A stretch of 64,000 bases of DNA from an uncultured Pelagibacteraceae bacterium. Lineage in GTDB: Bacteria > Pseudomonadota > Alphaproteobacteria > Pelagibacterales > Pelagibacteraceae. The DNA lies in NCBI GenBank assembly GCA_902558815.1, contig CACEFF010000003.1, positions 1-64,000 on the forward strand. The letters are read 5' to 3'. The translations under genes were made by a program, and so were the position numbers. Each line of letters starts with the position of its first letter. The first letter of the stretch is position 1. The notes below the pieces were generated by a model, which had not been told where the DNA came from, searched no databases, and saw only the letters and a list, made by a program, of their open reading frames with translations. Below are positions 7,365-20,414 of the stretch, in pieces.

Positions 7365-8250
7365 TTCTAATTTCCTTATTTGATAAAAATAAACCTAATA
7401 TAATTAAAATTGCTCCAATCAAGTGAAAAAATTGAAATTGTTCGTTATAAAAGAATATTGCCATCAAAGTACTGAATAATGGAATTAAAGACAAAAATAT
7501 ACCTGCTCTATTTGCCCCAATGATTGAAACTGCTCCTGCCCAACAGTAGTAAGATCCAATACTTGGAAATATTGCAACATAGATTAAAATATAAAAGAGA
7601 CTTCCACTTATCTCAATAATATTATCCTGTGTTATATCTAAAATAAATAGTGGTAAAAGAAAAATTAATCCAAACGAACAAATTATGTGGACAAGGGCAA
7701 GTAAAGATACTTCAAAGGTTCTTTTTCTTAAATATGCAGAATATATTCCCCAAGCAATTATTGCTCCAATCATGAATAAATCTCCTTTATTAAAATTTAA
7801 GGTGAGTAAAATATTTAGATCGAGTCTAGTAATAATAGCTAAAATTCCTAAGACTGAAATAACTAACCCAGATATTTGAAAAATATTTGTTTTTTCAATT
7901 TTTAATAAAAAACAAACTAAAATTATTGTTACAGGTATTGCAGTATTAAAAAGTGACGCATTAATTACTTGGGTATAATTTAAAGCATTATAAGTAAAAG
8001 AGGTAAATATACATACACTAGTAGAACCCAGAATAAGAAATAACGATAAATTTCTTTTGATGTGATTTTTTACATTTAATATCTCTTTATAAGTAAAGGG
8101 AAGTAGAATTATCCATACTAAGCACCACCTTAAAAATGCAAGTGAGTTTGGGGGTATATTTTCTAGGTAAGCAAACTTTGCTAACGTAAAGTTACCTGCC
8201 CAAAACAATGTAGCACATACAAGCATTATATATGCCTTAGTATTTTGCAT
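7357..8250 (-). CDS. DMT-superfamily (EamA) transporter
   Basis: A 297-residue protein with ten hydrophobic segments in two homologous halves, the standard EamA layout (LFWAGNFTLAKF in the first repeat, GAIIAWGIYSAYLRKR opening the second). Members usually export amino acids, nucleotide-related compounds or other small metabolites; the substrate here is unknown. It lies between the D-amino-acid dehydrogenase gene (4 bases upstream) and the 2-hydroxyacid dehydrogenase gene (8-base overlap), so it may move a substrate or product of those enzymes. That link is inference from position only. Confidence 0.85.
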   Translation of the reverse strand: MQNTKAYIMLVCATLFWAGNFTLAKFAYLENIPPNSLAFLRWCLVWIILLPFTYKEILNVKNHIKRNLSLFLILGSTSVCIFTSFTYNALNYTQVINASLFNTAIPVTIILVCFLLKIEKTNIFQISGLVISVLGILAIITRLDLNILLTLNFNKGDLFMIGAIIAWGIYSAYLRKRTFEVSLLALVHIICSFGLIFLLPLFILDITQDNIIEISGSLFYILIYVAIFPSIGSYYCWAGAVSIIGANRAGIFLSLIPLFSTLMAIFFYNEQFQFFHLIGAILIILGLFLSNKEIRNA

Positions 8251-8254
8251 TGTA

Positions 8255-9496
8255 TTAACTAAATCTTAATGAGCTATAAGGGTCTAAGTTTAGATTAGTA
8301 TTTTCTTTAGCAATCATTCCGGAGACAATCTTTCCAGATATTGGACCTAATGTCCATCCTAAATGATGATGACCAAAACAATAAAATACATTTTTATGAT
8401 TTTTCGATGGTCCCATTACTGGCAAAAAGTCTGGAAGTGTTGGCCTGAAACCTAACCACTCATCTTCGTGTTCAGGTAAATCCCCAAGCATATATTTTGC
8501 GTTATTAATTAAATTTTTAATTCTTGATTTAGATAATGGATTATCTAAACCACCGAATTCGACTGTCCCAACAACTCTCAGTCCTTGTTCCATTGGAGTA
8601 ATTCCAAAACCTCTATTGGAAAAAATCACTGGCCTTTTTAAAAGATGGTCACAACCCTTAAAATGCACATGATAACCTCTTTCTGTATCTAAAGGAATCT
8701 TTTCATCTAATTTATCCGTCAGTTTTTTTGAAAAAGCCCCACAAGCAATAACAACTTTATCAAAAGAAAATTTTTGGTCAGCGGCATTAAAAATTGGTTT
8801 TTCATTATTAAAGTGAATATCACTAACATTCATCTTATTAAATTTTCCACCTTTTTTTAAAAAATTATCAAAAAGTTTTAATAAAATTTTTTTTGGATTT
8901 CTTGCGTGTCTTGCATATGGATAATACACACCGGCATGATAAAAGGGTTTTATATTAGGTTCTAGATCATGAATTTCTTTTTTATTTACTAATTGCTGTT
9001 TTACTCCTAGTTCGTCTCTTACTCTGATTTCTAAGTCACGACTTTTTAAATCTTTATCATTCCAAATATAGAGTATGCCTTGATTTTCAACCAAACCTTC
9101 AAGATTGATTTCTTCAAATAATTCATCATAAGCAGGTAGCGCTAAATCTAAAATTTGATGCATATTTTTTGCAGTATGCATCATTTTCTTTTTGGAAGTA
9201 TTTAAAATAAATTTGATAATCCATGGAATCATTTTTGGCATATAATTCCATTTTAAAGCTAAAGGACCTGTTGAGCTAAGAAGCATAGCTGGAACATCTG
9301 CTAGCACGTCTGTTCTATTTAATGACAAAGAAGCGTAAGGAGAAAAATGACCAGCATTTCCATATGAAGCTGCAGGGCTTCCTGGTTCATCTCTGTCAAA
9401 AATTGTTACCTCAAAACCTTTTTTTTGAAGAAACAAAGCATTAGAAATTCCTTGAATACCTGCACCAACAATTCCTACTTTTAAAATTTGGTTCAT
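8255..9496 (-). CDS. dadA: D-amino-acid dehydrogenase-like FAD oxidoreductase (DadA/DAO family)
   Basis: A 413-residue FAD-dependent enzyme. The dinucleotide-binding GAGIQGISNALFLQKKGFEV is at residues 11-30. The DadA-like block SPAASYGNAGHFSPYA follows near residue 41, and the C-terminal GFRPTLPDFLPVMGPS and FGHHHLGWTLGP match the flavin-contact motifs of the DAO family. DadA-type enzymes oxidise D-amino acids to keto acids, passing electrons to the membrane quinone pool. It heads a unit with an EamA transporter and a 2-hydroxyacid dehydrogenase. Related DAO-family enzymes act on glycine betaine derivatives, sarcosine or proline analogues, so the substrate is uncertain; the family is not. 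Confidence 0.8.
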   Translation of the reverse strand: MNQILKVGIVGAGIQGISNALFLQKKGFEVTIFDRDEPGSPAASYGNAGHFSPYASLSLNRTDVLADVPAMLLSSTGPLALKWNYMPKMIPWIIKFILNTSKKKMMHTAKNMHQILDLALPAYDELFEEINLEGLVENQGILYIWNDKDLKSRDLEIRVRDELGVKQQLVNKKEIHDLEPNIKPFYHAGVYYPYARHARNPKKILLKLFDNFLKKGGKFNKMNVSDIHFNNEKPIFNAADQKFSFDKVVIACGAFSKKLTDKLDEKIPLDTERGYHVHFKGCDHLLKRPVIFSNRGFGITPMEQGLRVVGTVEFGGLDNPLSKSRIKNLINNAKYMLGDLPEHEDEWLGFRPTLPDFLPVMGPSKNHKNVFYCFGHHHLGWTLGPISGKIVSGMIAKENTNLNLDPYSSLRFS

Positions 9497-9546
9497 ATGA
9501 TCATATACAATTAATTCTTAGAATAATTTAGGTGACAAATTATACT

Positions 9547-10674
9547 TTAAGCTATTGATTGTTGATTATGAACTTTTGCACTCATTACTATTCCAAAACC
9601 AATCATCGTAGCTAACATAGAGGACCCACCATAAGACAAAATTGGTAATGGTGATCCAACTATAGGTAGTAATCCTAGAACCATACTCATGTTAATTGTG
9701 ATATAAACAAAAATTGCCGCTCCAAAACTATAACAGAATATTTTTGCAAAATAACTTCTAGAAGAAGCTCCAATTAATATTATTCTGTAAATTACAATTG
9801 CATATATTAATAATAGAAAAACAGATCCAACAAAACCAAATTCCTCTGAAAAAAGTGTGAATATAAAATCAGTATGTTTTTCAGGTAAAAATTCTAAATA
9901 ACTTTGAGTACCCTTTAAAAAGCCTTTTCCTAAAAATCCTCCCGATCCAACAGCAATTTTAGATTGGATAATTTGATAACCTGCGCCTAATGGATCTCTA
10001 TCTGGATTTAAAAAAGTTAATACTCTTAATTTTTGATAAGGTTTTAAAAAAGCAATTATAAAAGGCATTGAAATTATGAATCCCAACATAGTATAAATAA
10101 AATACTTGTAATTTATTCCTGCAAACCATAAAACTGCAATTCCACTGATTGCAATAAGAAGAGATGTTCCTAAATCTGGCTGGACAATAACTAAGCCCAT
10201 TGGTAATACAATTATGATTAAAGATGTTAAAATTGTATATATTGAATTTACCTTTTCTAACTTCATTCTATGAAAATATTTTGCTAAACATAAAATTATA
10301 AAAATTTTCATTAGTTCAGAGGGTTGAAGATTTATAAAATACAAATCAATCCATCTTTGAGAGCCTGATGAAGTAACACCAAATAAATAAGTCCATACTA
10401 GTAAACCAACAACAACTATGTACGATAAATATCCAATAATAAACCAAAATTTTATATTTATAAAAGAAATTATTAACATCATTATTGTGAAAATAATTAA
10501 TTTAGTAAAATGACTTTTAGTATGAAATAAAATTTTACCTCCATCAGTTGAATACATTGTTGCTAAACTAATGAACCCAAGTAATAAAATACAAACTAAT
10601 AATATATAATCAAAATTCTTAAATTTTTGTAAGAAACTAAATCTATTAGTTGTAAATCTTGTATGTTGATACAT
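9547..10674 (-). CDS. rodA: Rod-shape SEDS glycosyltransferase RodA
   Basis: A 375-residue polytopic membrane protein of the FtsW/RodA/SpoVE (SEDS) family, with about ten membrane segments. Conserved SEDS blocks are visible: SSGSQRWIDL followed by INLQPSELMKIFIILCLA, IVQPDLGTSLL near residue 165, the long KIAVGSGGFLGKG loop and the C-terminal LSYGGSSMLATMIGFG. RodA polymerises lipid II into glycan strands during cell elongation, with PBP2 as partner transpeptidase. It is the last gene of mreB-mreC-mreD-mrdA-rodA and directly abuts mrdA. Confidence 0.95.
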   Translation of the reverse strand: MYQHTRFTTNRFSFLQKFKNFDYILLVCILLLGFISLATMYSTDGGKILFHTKSHFTKLIIFTIMMLIISFINIKFWFIIGYLSYIVVVGLLVWTYLFGVTSSGSQRWIDLYFINLQPSELMKIFIILCLAKYFHRMKLEKVNSIYTILTSLIIIVLPMGLVIVQPDLGTSLLIAISGIAVLWFAGINYKYFIYTMLGFIISMPFIIAFLKPYQKLRVLTFLNPDRDPLGAGYQIIQSKIAVGSGGFLGKGFLKGTQSYLEFLPEKHTDFIFTLFSEEFGFVGSVFLLLIYAIVIYRIILIGASSRSYFAKIFCYSFGAAIFVYITINMSMVLGLLPIVGSPLPILSYGGSSMLATMIGFGIVMSAKVHNQQSIA

Positions 10675-12558
10675 TTAAATATCCATATATTTTTTGTTAT
10701 TTATTGAGTCTCTCAATGAGTGTCTATCGATAACTAATTTAAATAATTTCTTTGCCATTGGAGCTGCTGTTGTGCTTCCATTTCCTCCATGCTCAACAAT
10801 TATACTCACCGCATATCTTGGATTTTTATATGGGCCAAAAGCAACATATAAAGCGTGATCTCTTTCTTCATATGGAATCTCAAAAGTCTTTAAATCTAGC
10901 TCTCTATCTCTTTCAGTAATTTTTTTAACCTGAGCAGTCCCAGTTTTTCCTGCAAATTGATATTTTGGATCATCAATTCTAGATCTATAAGAAGTTCCTC
11001 TTGCTTCATTTGTTGAAGCAAACATTGCATCTTGAACAATCTTAATATTTTTTGAATTTTCATACAAAGTTGTAAATTTATCTGTAGGAGATTCTTTATT
11101 GTTTTCATCAACCACAATTTGCGGATAAATTTTATGACCTCCATTAGCAATTTGAGCGGTCATTAAACATAATTGGATTGGAGTTGTTTGAATATAACCT
11201 TGACCAATTCCAGTTATTATAGTTTCTCCCAATAACCAACCTTGTCCTAAAGCATTTTTCTTCCATTGTGTATTTGGAATTAAACCTTTTTTCTCAATAC
11301 TAAATAAATCACCAAAAACTTCTTTTCCTAATCCAAATTTTTTAGCTGTTTCACTCAGTTTATCCACCCCTAGTCTACGAGCGACTTCATAAAAATATGT
11401 ATCACAGGATTGTTTCATAGCATTTCTCAAATTCATAAATCCATGTCCCTGTTTTTTCCAACAATGGTAGGTTTGACCATACAATTCTAAAGGATTCTTA
11501 TGCCCTCTGCAATTGACAGTAAAATTTGTGTTAATAATTCCATTTTCCAAAGCAGATAAAGCTACTATTGGTTTTATAGTTGATCCTGGTGAATAATTTC
11601 CTTGTAAAGTTTTATTAACTAATGGTTTCATTGGATCATTACGAATTATTTGCCAATCATCTTGGCTTATTCCAAAAACAAATAAATTTGGATCGAACGA
11701 AGGTGAAGAATGCATTGCAATTATTGAACCAGTGTAAATATCCATAACACATATTGATCCTGCTTTATCTTTTAATAAATCGTTAGCTAATTTTTGTACT
11801 TCTGTATCTATTGTTAATTTTAAAGTTTTTCCCTTTTCACCTTTTTGAAATTCTAATTGACTTATTCTTCTGCCATAAGCATTTACCTCGTATCTTTCAA
11901 TGTCATTACTTCCTATTAATTCATTTTCGAGGGATTTTTCTAAACCTACCTTGCCAACTTTAAGACCTGGTACAAAGTTTTTCTTTATCATTTCATTTTT
12001 TTCAATATCCATTTCATTAGCTTGACTGACATAGCCAATAATATGAGTAAAATTATCTTTAAAAGGATAACTTCTTGAAATTGAAATAACAGGCTTTACT
12101 CCATTTAGATCATACAAATGGTTATTTATTTTTGAAAATTTTTTCCAACTTAAATTATCTGATACAATTAATGTTTCCCAAGGTTTAATCTCTTTTTTCT
12201 TTTTTAATATTCTTGCAAACTCTCTATCAGATAATTCTAATAAATCTTTTATTCTATAAATTACATATCTGAAATTTTCTACTTGTTCTGGAATAACATG
12301 GAGTTGATAAGCCTCAAAGTTCCCAGCAATTACATTACCAAAATAATCATGAAATTCACCCCTTACAGGAGCCAATTTCCATTCTCTTATTCTATTTTTA
12401 TCAGAAAGAGTTAAATATTTTTTATTTTCTTTTACTTGTAAAAAAAAGAGCCTACTAACAAGACCAATCATAATAAAAAATTTTAATGATCCTGTAAGGA
12501 ACATTCTTCTATTAATTGAATTAAGTTTCGTTACATTGTCACTTGAAGAACTAATCAC
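10675..12558 (-). CDS. mrdA: Penicillin-binding protein 2 (elongasome transpeptidase)
   Basis: A 627-residue class B penicillin-binding protein. There is one N-terminal membrane anchor (about residues 18-42), a dimerisation domain, and a transpeptidase domain with the active-site S-T-I-K motif in GNYSPGSTIKP near residue 330, S-C-D in KQSCDTYFYE, and K-T-G in AGKTGTAQVK near residue 540. It cross-links peptidoglycan for lateral wall growth with RodA and MreBCD. The start overlaps the mreD stop by 8 bases, and the stop directly precedes rodA. The length is normal. Confidence 0.95.
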   Translation of the reverse strand: MISSSSDNVTKLNSINRRMFLTGSLKFFIMIGLVSRLFFLQVKENKKYLTLSDKNRIREWKLAPVRGEFHDYFGNVIAGNFEAYQLHVIPEQVENFRYVIYRIKDLLELSDREFARILKKKKEIKPWETLIVSDNLSWKKFSKINNHLYDLNGVKPVISISRSYPFKDNFTHIIGYVSQANEMDIEKNEMIKKNFVPGLKVGKVGLEKSLENELIGSNDIERYEVNAYGRRISQLEFQKGEKGKTLKLTIDTEVQKLANDLLKDKAGSICVMDIYTGSIIAMHSSPSFDPNLFVFGISQDDWQIIRNDPMKPLVNKTLQGNYSPGSTIKPIVALSALENGIINTNFTVNCRGHKNPLELYGQTYHCWKKQGHGFMNLRNAMKQSCDTYFYEVARRLGVDKLSETAKKFGLGKEVFGDLFSIEKKGLIPNTQWKKNALGQGWLLGETIITGIGQGYIQTTPIQLCLMTAQIANGGHKIYPQIVVDENNKESPTDKFTTLYENSKNIKIVQDAMFASTNEARGTSYRSRIDDPKYQFAGKTGTAQVKKITERDRELDLKTFEIPYEERDHALYVAFGPYKNPRYAVSIIVEHGGNGSTTAAPMAKKLFKLVIDRHSLRDSINNKKYMDI

Positions 12559-13057
12559 TTAAACCTCTTAAATAATATTTAAATATTGATACAAAAATTA
12601 TATAAAATAAAAATGTAAAAAAAGTATTGACTATATAATTCATTAAAATGAGATCGAATGTAAAGAATAAGGTTAAAATTGAATAATTGATTGAATTAAT
12701 AAGACTAATTATAAATAAAAAATAAAACCAATCTTTTATTTGGTTGGGCCTTATTGTAATATTTCTAAAGTAAGATGTGGCAATACAAATCAACAAATAT
12801 GATAAACTACTAATTCCTAGTGGCAATCCAATCACCGTATCGTTAATTAACCCTGCTGCAAAAACAATAAGGTAATCAAAATGTTTGAAATCTTTTAACG
12901 TAAAATAAAAAATTAAAATAAAAGGAAAGTTAAATGAAAAGTATTTTAAATTTAAATAATTAAAATCAAAATCATTTAATACCGATAATACCAATAATAT
13001 AATTGGTAACATGGAATATATTTTAAAAAAAGTACCTTTTGTTTTAAAGCTAGACAT
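12551..13057 (-). CDS. mreD: Rod shape-determining protein MreD
   Basis: A 168-residue inner-membrane protein with five to six hydrophobic segments, matching MreD in size and topology. The FAAGLINDTVIGLPLGISSL block is the best family marker (the D-x-xxG-xPLG region). I place the start at the ATG at 13057, which overlaps the mreC stop by one base (TAATG). A frame open to 13087 would give ten unlikely extra residues inside mreC. MreD links MreC and the cytoplasmic MreB filament to the wall-synthesis enzymes. It is in the shape operon between mreC and mrdA. Confidence 0.88.
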   Translation of the reverse strand: MSSFKTKGTFFKIYSMLPIILLVLSVLNDFDFNYLNLKYFSFNFPFILIFYFTLKDFKHFDYLIVFAAGLINDTVIGLPLGISSLSYLLICIATSYFRNITIRPNQIKDWFYFLFIISLINSINYSILTLFFTFDLILMNYIVNTFFTFLFYIIFVSIFKYYLRGLSD

Positions 13058-14283
13058 TAATCTTTTCTTCCTTTTTTCATGACACAATTTTTATACTCTG
13101 GAGTACCAACAGAAAATCCTTTGCTATTGAAAAAAGATCTTCTACACTTATGTCCATAATATAAATTCATCTTTAAAAATTCTGTTTCCTCAGTATCTAA
13201 ATTAAATTTTTCTATTTCCTTATTTTTAGAAAGAATTTCGATTTCTAAATTAGAAATTTTACTGTTAAGATAATTAATATCAGTTTTTAAAGTCTCATTT
13301 TCTTCTTTAAATTTTAAATTTGTATCCTCAATGATTTTTATTTCGTCCTCTAAGATCTTTAATTTTGCATCAAGTGGATTTTTACTTATATTGTCGTTCT
13401 GGGATGAGTCCAATTTATCATTCTTAATTTCTGTTTTAGTTATAACTTCTGCAAAAACATATTTAAGTTGAGAAAAATCACTATAAAATTCAACATTAAA
13501 TTTGGTTAAATTTTCCTTATCTTGAATTTTAATTCTCCCTATAGGAATTCCACTTTTAAAAATTGCGCCTGTTCCAGATGTATAAACTATACTTTCTTCA
13601 TCAAATTTATTGTCAATTCCTGATTTAATATATTTTACTTCTCCATAATTATCTCCCGAACCAGTGACAATTGCTTGAATATTTTGAGGAGCTATAGTCA
13701 CTGGGACGTTAGAGTTTAAATCAGATAATAGTAAGACTCGTGCAGATTTATAATTAACCTCTATCACTCTTCCTACTAAGTAAGACTGATCATAAATATT
13801 AGTACCAATTTTAATATTATCTTTACTTCCTTTATTAATAATTATGCTTTTTAAAAAAGGACTGTCTTTATCAACTATAATCTTTGCTAATATTTTATCT
13901 GAGCTGGAAACATAATCATTTATAAGCTCTTTTAACTCTTTATTTTCAAATTCTATTATTTCACTTGAGATATTTATTGATTTCAATTTTCCCAGCTCTT
14001 TTCTATTTTCCTTATATTCATTGAAGAAAGTTGAATAATCAACTATTTCAAAGTAAGTATTTTTTATCAATTTCTCTGGAATTGAAACGAGAAATGATGA
14101 TCTATAAACAAGTTCATTAATCCCAATTTTTAAATACCTTATTACTTTAAAGTCTAGACTTGATAATAAAATTGTAAATATTGATATAAATACTAAAGTT
14201 AACAGTGAAAACTTTTGCTGAGTACTTTTTTTTAAGAAAGCAGACCGGATTGCGATTATAAAATCATCTCTGCTTGAGGCCAT
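13057..14283 (-). CDS. mreC: Rod shape-determining protein MreC with C-terminal coiled-coil extension
   Basis: A 408-residue protein with an N-terminal membrane anchor (about residues 27-50), the MreC coiled coil and the beta-barrel region. The latter shows KGSKDNIKIGTNIYDQSYLVGRV in part and VYTSGTGAIFKSGIPIG near residue 240. Typical MreC would end soon after the VFAEVITK segment (about 283). Here about 120 more residues follow: a second, highly charged coiled coil (about 305-370), then a Cys-containing tail with GFSVGTPEYKNC just before the end. MreC is the periplasmic scaffold of the elongasome. It starts 5 bases after mreB and overlaps mreD by one base. The extension is in frame with no sign of a frameshift. 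Confidence 0.9.
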   Translation of the reverse strand: MASSRDDFIIAIRSAFLKKSTQQKFSLLTLVFISIFTILLSSLDFKVIRYLKIGINELVYRSSFLVSIPEKLIKNTYFEIVDYSTFFNEYKENRKELGKLKSINISSEIIEFENKELKELINDYVSSSDKILAKIIVDKDSPFLKSIIINKGSKDNIKIGTNIYDQSYLVGRVIEVNYKSARVLLLSDLNSNVPVTIAPQNIQAIVTGSGDNYGEVKYIKSGIDNKFDEESIVYTSGTGAIFKSGIPIGRIKIQDKENLTKFNVEFYSDFSQLKYVFAEVITKTEIKNDKLDSSQNDNISKNPLDAKLKILEDEIKIIEDTNLKFKEENETLKTDINYLNSKISNLEIEILSKNKEIEKFNLDTEETEFLKMNLYYGHKCRRSFFNSKGFSVGTPEYKNCVMKKGRKD

Positions 14284-14288
14284 TGGTC

Positions 14289-16900
<2,612 letters not shown>

Positions 16901-17006
16901 ATCTTAATTTTTTTAGAAAAACTATAATACAATCTATAAGTGATATTGCAAAATAAATGTTTAATTTTAGTTTTTTTAATTGGTCTTTTTGGGTCTATTT
17001 TAAAAA

Positions 17007-18047
<1,041 letters not shown>

Positions 18048-18596
18048 TTATTTAAAAACTTCTGCACCTCTTGTCATAGCTATAGCCCCTGTTCTTGAGG
18101 CGCTTGTAAGACCTAGAGGTTTTAATTTTTTACTCATCTTATCAATTTCTCTTCTTAGAGCAGTAATTTGAATTACAACCGATAGCTTTGTTTTGTCTAA
18201 AATAACTGGATTAAAGCTTTTACAAACTTTAAGACATTTTTCTATCTTTTTCTTATTACCTACAACTTTCAATAATGCCATTTCCTTAAAAATTACTTTT
18301 TTATCTTCTCTTTTGAAATCTGCAACCTTGTGAACTGGAACTAACTTTTTTAATTGAAGTTTAATCTGATCAATTACTTGTGGAGTACCAGTAGTAACAA
18401 TAGTTATCCTCGAAATATTTTTTGTTTGATCGACTTCAGCTACAGCTAATGACTCAATATTATATCCCCTTCCAGAAAACAAACCTACAACTCGTGCTAA
18501 AACACCAGCCTCATTATCGACCCAAACTACAAATATATGAGTATCAAGTTTACCTAATTTTGTTGGAATGCTATAGGCTGATTTTGACTTGACCAT
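18048..18596 (-). CDS. ilvH: Acetolactate synthase small (regulatory) subunit
   Basis: A 182-residue protein with an N-terminal ACT domain (THIFVVWVDNEAGVLARVVGLFSGRGYNIESL, about residues 18-48) and the C-terminal ALS_ss_C half ending TGAIAMTRGAEVF. It binds valine and tunes the large subunit. The length is typical of long IlvH/IlvN forms, plus a short N-terminal extension. Its ATG shares one base with the ilvB stop, the usual arrangement for matched subunit synthesis. Confidence 0.95.
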   Translation of the reverse strand: MVKSKSAYSIPTKLGKLDTHIFVVWVDNEAGVLARVVGLFSGRGYNIESLAVAEVDQTKNISRITIVTTGTPQVIDQIKLQLKKLVPVHKVADFKREDKKVIFKEMALLKVVGNKKKIEKCLKVCKSFNPVILDKTKLSVVIQITALRREIDKMSKKLKPLGLTSASRTGAIAMTRGAEVFK

Positions 18597-20362
18597 TAAA
18601 CTAACGCTTTCCCCTTGCCTGTTATTTTATTATCCTTTTTATCATTTGGTCCAAGTATCATTTGATTATGTGGTTTTCCAGATGGTATCATTGGAAAACA
18701 ATTTTCATTAGGATCAACTTGGCAATCAAATATTACAGGACCATTGTGATCAACCATTTCTTTTATTTTTTCATCTAATTCATTAGGATTTTGAGCTTTA
18801 ATACCTTTGCATCCATAAGCTTCCGCTAATTTAACAAAATCTGGCAATGCTTCAGAATAGCTCTCTGAGTAATTTTTCTCGTGAAGTAGTTCCTGCCACT
18901 GTCTAACCATTCCCATGTACTGATTATTTAAAACAAAAATTTTAATTGGTAAATTATATTGAACAGCAGTCGACATTTCTTGCATAGTCATTAAAACTGA
19001 TGCTTCACCAGCTATATCGATAACAAGTTTATCCGGATGAGCTATCTGAACTCCAACTGCAGCTGGGAGACCGTAACCCATTGTACCAAGACCTCCTGAT
19101 GTCATCCATCTATTAGGTTTGTTAAATTTATAATGTTGTGCAGCCCACATTTGATGCTGACCAACCTCTGTTGTAATAAATGTGTCTTGATTCTTTGTTA
19201 GTTCATATAACCGCTTTACAGCATGTTGAGGTTTAATTGTTTTTTCACTATTGATAAATCCCAAAGAATCTTTCGTTCTCCATTTTTGGATTTGCTCCCA
19301 CCATTTTGAAACATTTTGTTTGTTAGAAGTTTTTAATCCATTCTGTTTTTTATTAATTTTTTTTATAGCTGATTGCAAAACCTCATTAACATCTCCAACT
19401 ATTGCTAAATCTACTTTAATAATCTTATTAATTGATGAAGGATCAATATCTATGTGAACTTTTTTTGATTTAGGTGAAAACTCGTCTATCTTTCCAGTTA
19501 TCCTATCATCAAACCTTGCTCCAATATTAATTAATAAGTCACAATCATGCATAGCATTGTTTGCTTCATAAGTTCCATGCATTCCAAGCATGCCAATGAA
19601 TTGACTATCGTCACCAGGGAAGGCGCCAAGACCTTGTAAAGTAGAGGTAATTGGAAAACCAATTAATCTTACAAATTCTCTTAGTGAGTCACTCGCCTTT
19701 GGTCCTGAATTTATAACTCCTCCACCTGTATAAATAACTGGTTTCCTAGCTTTAGATATTAAATTTAAAAGCTCATCTATTTCATTTTGAGAAAATTTAT
19801 TATGTAATTTACCACTCGTTTTTTTTTCTTTTTTTGGCTTTAGATAATTTACTTTAGCAAACTGAATATCTTTGGGAATGTCAACTAAAACTGGGCCAGG
19901 CCTTCCTGTTGTTGCAACTTTGAAAGCTTCATGTAAAATTTTTGATAAATCTTTAATATCTTTTACTAACCAATTATGTTTTGTGCATGGTCTTGTAATA
20001 CCAGTGGTATCACATTCTTGAAATGCATCAGTTCCAATTAAGTGAGTTGGAACTTGGCCAGAAATACAAACTAATGGTACTGAGTCCATATAAGCATCGG
20101 TCAAAGCTGTAACAACATTAGTAGCACCTGGACCTGAGGTAACTAAGACAACACCGGGTTTACCTGAAGACCTTGCGTAACCCTCAGCTGCATGCCCAGC
20201 TCCTTGCTCATGTCTTACTAAAATATGTTTTATTGAAGAATGATTTTTCAATTCATCATAGATTGGTAAAACAGCTCCTCCTGGATACCCAAAAATATAT
20301 TCAACATCTTGATCCTCAAGACACATAAAAACGATTTCAGCTCCAGAATATAATTTAGACAT
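18596..20362 (-). CDS. ilvB: Acetolactate synthase large (catalytic) subunit
   Basis: A 588-residue thiamine-diphosphate enzyme with the three expected domains. Seen are the N-terminal YIFGYPGGAVLPIYDEL and RHEQGAGHAAEGYARSSGKP (catalytic Glu in HEQGAGHAAEG), the central FAD-binding domain with GMLGMHGTYEANNAM, and the C-terminal diphosphate site with GDGF-like IAGEASVLMTMQEM and NNQYMGMVRQWQEL. The usual G-D-G at the Mg site reads G-E-A here (IAGEASV). It makes acetolactate from two pyruvates, the first step of valine and leucine synthesis. It is first of the ilvBHC run. Confidence 0.95.
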   Translation of the reverse strand: MSKLYSGAEIVFMCLEDQDVEYIFGYPGGAVLPIYDELKNHSSIKHILVRHEQGAGHAAEGYARSSGKPGVVLVTSGPGATNVVTALTDAYMDSVPLVCISGQVPTHLIGTDAFQECDTTGITRPCTKHNWLVKDIKDLSKILHEAFKVATTGRPGPVLVDIPKDIQFAKVNYLKPKKEKKTSGKLHNKFSQNEIDELLNLISKARKPVIYTGGGVINSGPKASDSLREFVRLIGFPITSTLQGLGAFPGDDSQFIGMLGMHGTYEANNAMHDCDLLINIGARFDDRITGKIDEFSPKSKKVHIDIDPSSINKIIKVDLAIVGDVNEVLQSAIKKINKKQNGLKTSNKQNVSKWWEQIQKWRTKDSLGFINSEKTIKPQHAVKRLYELTKNQDTFITTEVGQHQMWAAQHYKFNKPNRWMTSGGLGTMGYGLPAAVGVQIAHPDKLVIDIAGEASVLMTMQEMSTAVQYNLPIKIFVLNNQYMGMVRQWQELLHEKNYSESYSEALPDFVKLAEAYGCKGIKAQNPNELDEKIKEMVDHNGPVIFDCQVDPNENCFPMIPSGKPHNQMILGPNDKKDNKITGKGKALV

Positions 20363-20414
20363 TCATGCAATCTAGCTGAAGTTGTGCTGATTGGTCAAGA
20401 CTAATGAGAAATTT

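Noticed and set aside
10896..11150. 84-codon frame within mrdA
   Set aside because: Out-of-frame shadow of the PBP2 gene, with low-complexity Leu/Lys composition.
16901..17006. Intergenic region between leuA and ilvC as a leader-peptide attenuator
   Set aside because: No Leu-rich mini-ORF and no terminator/antiterminator pair is visible in these 106 bases.
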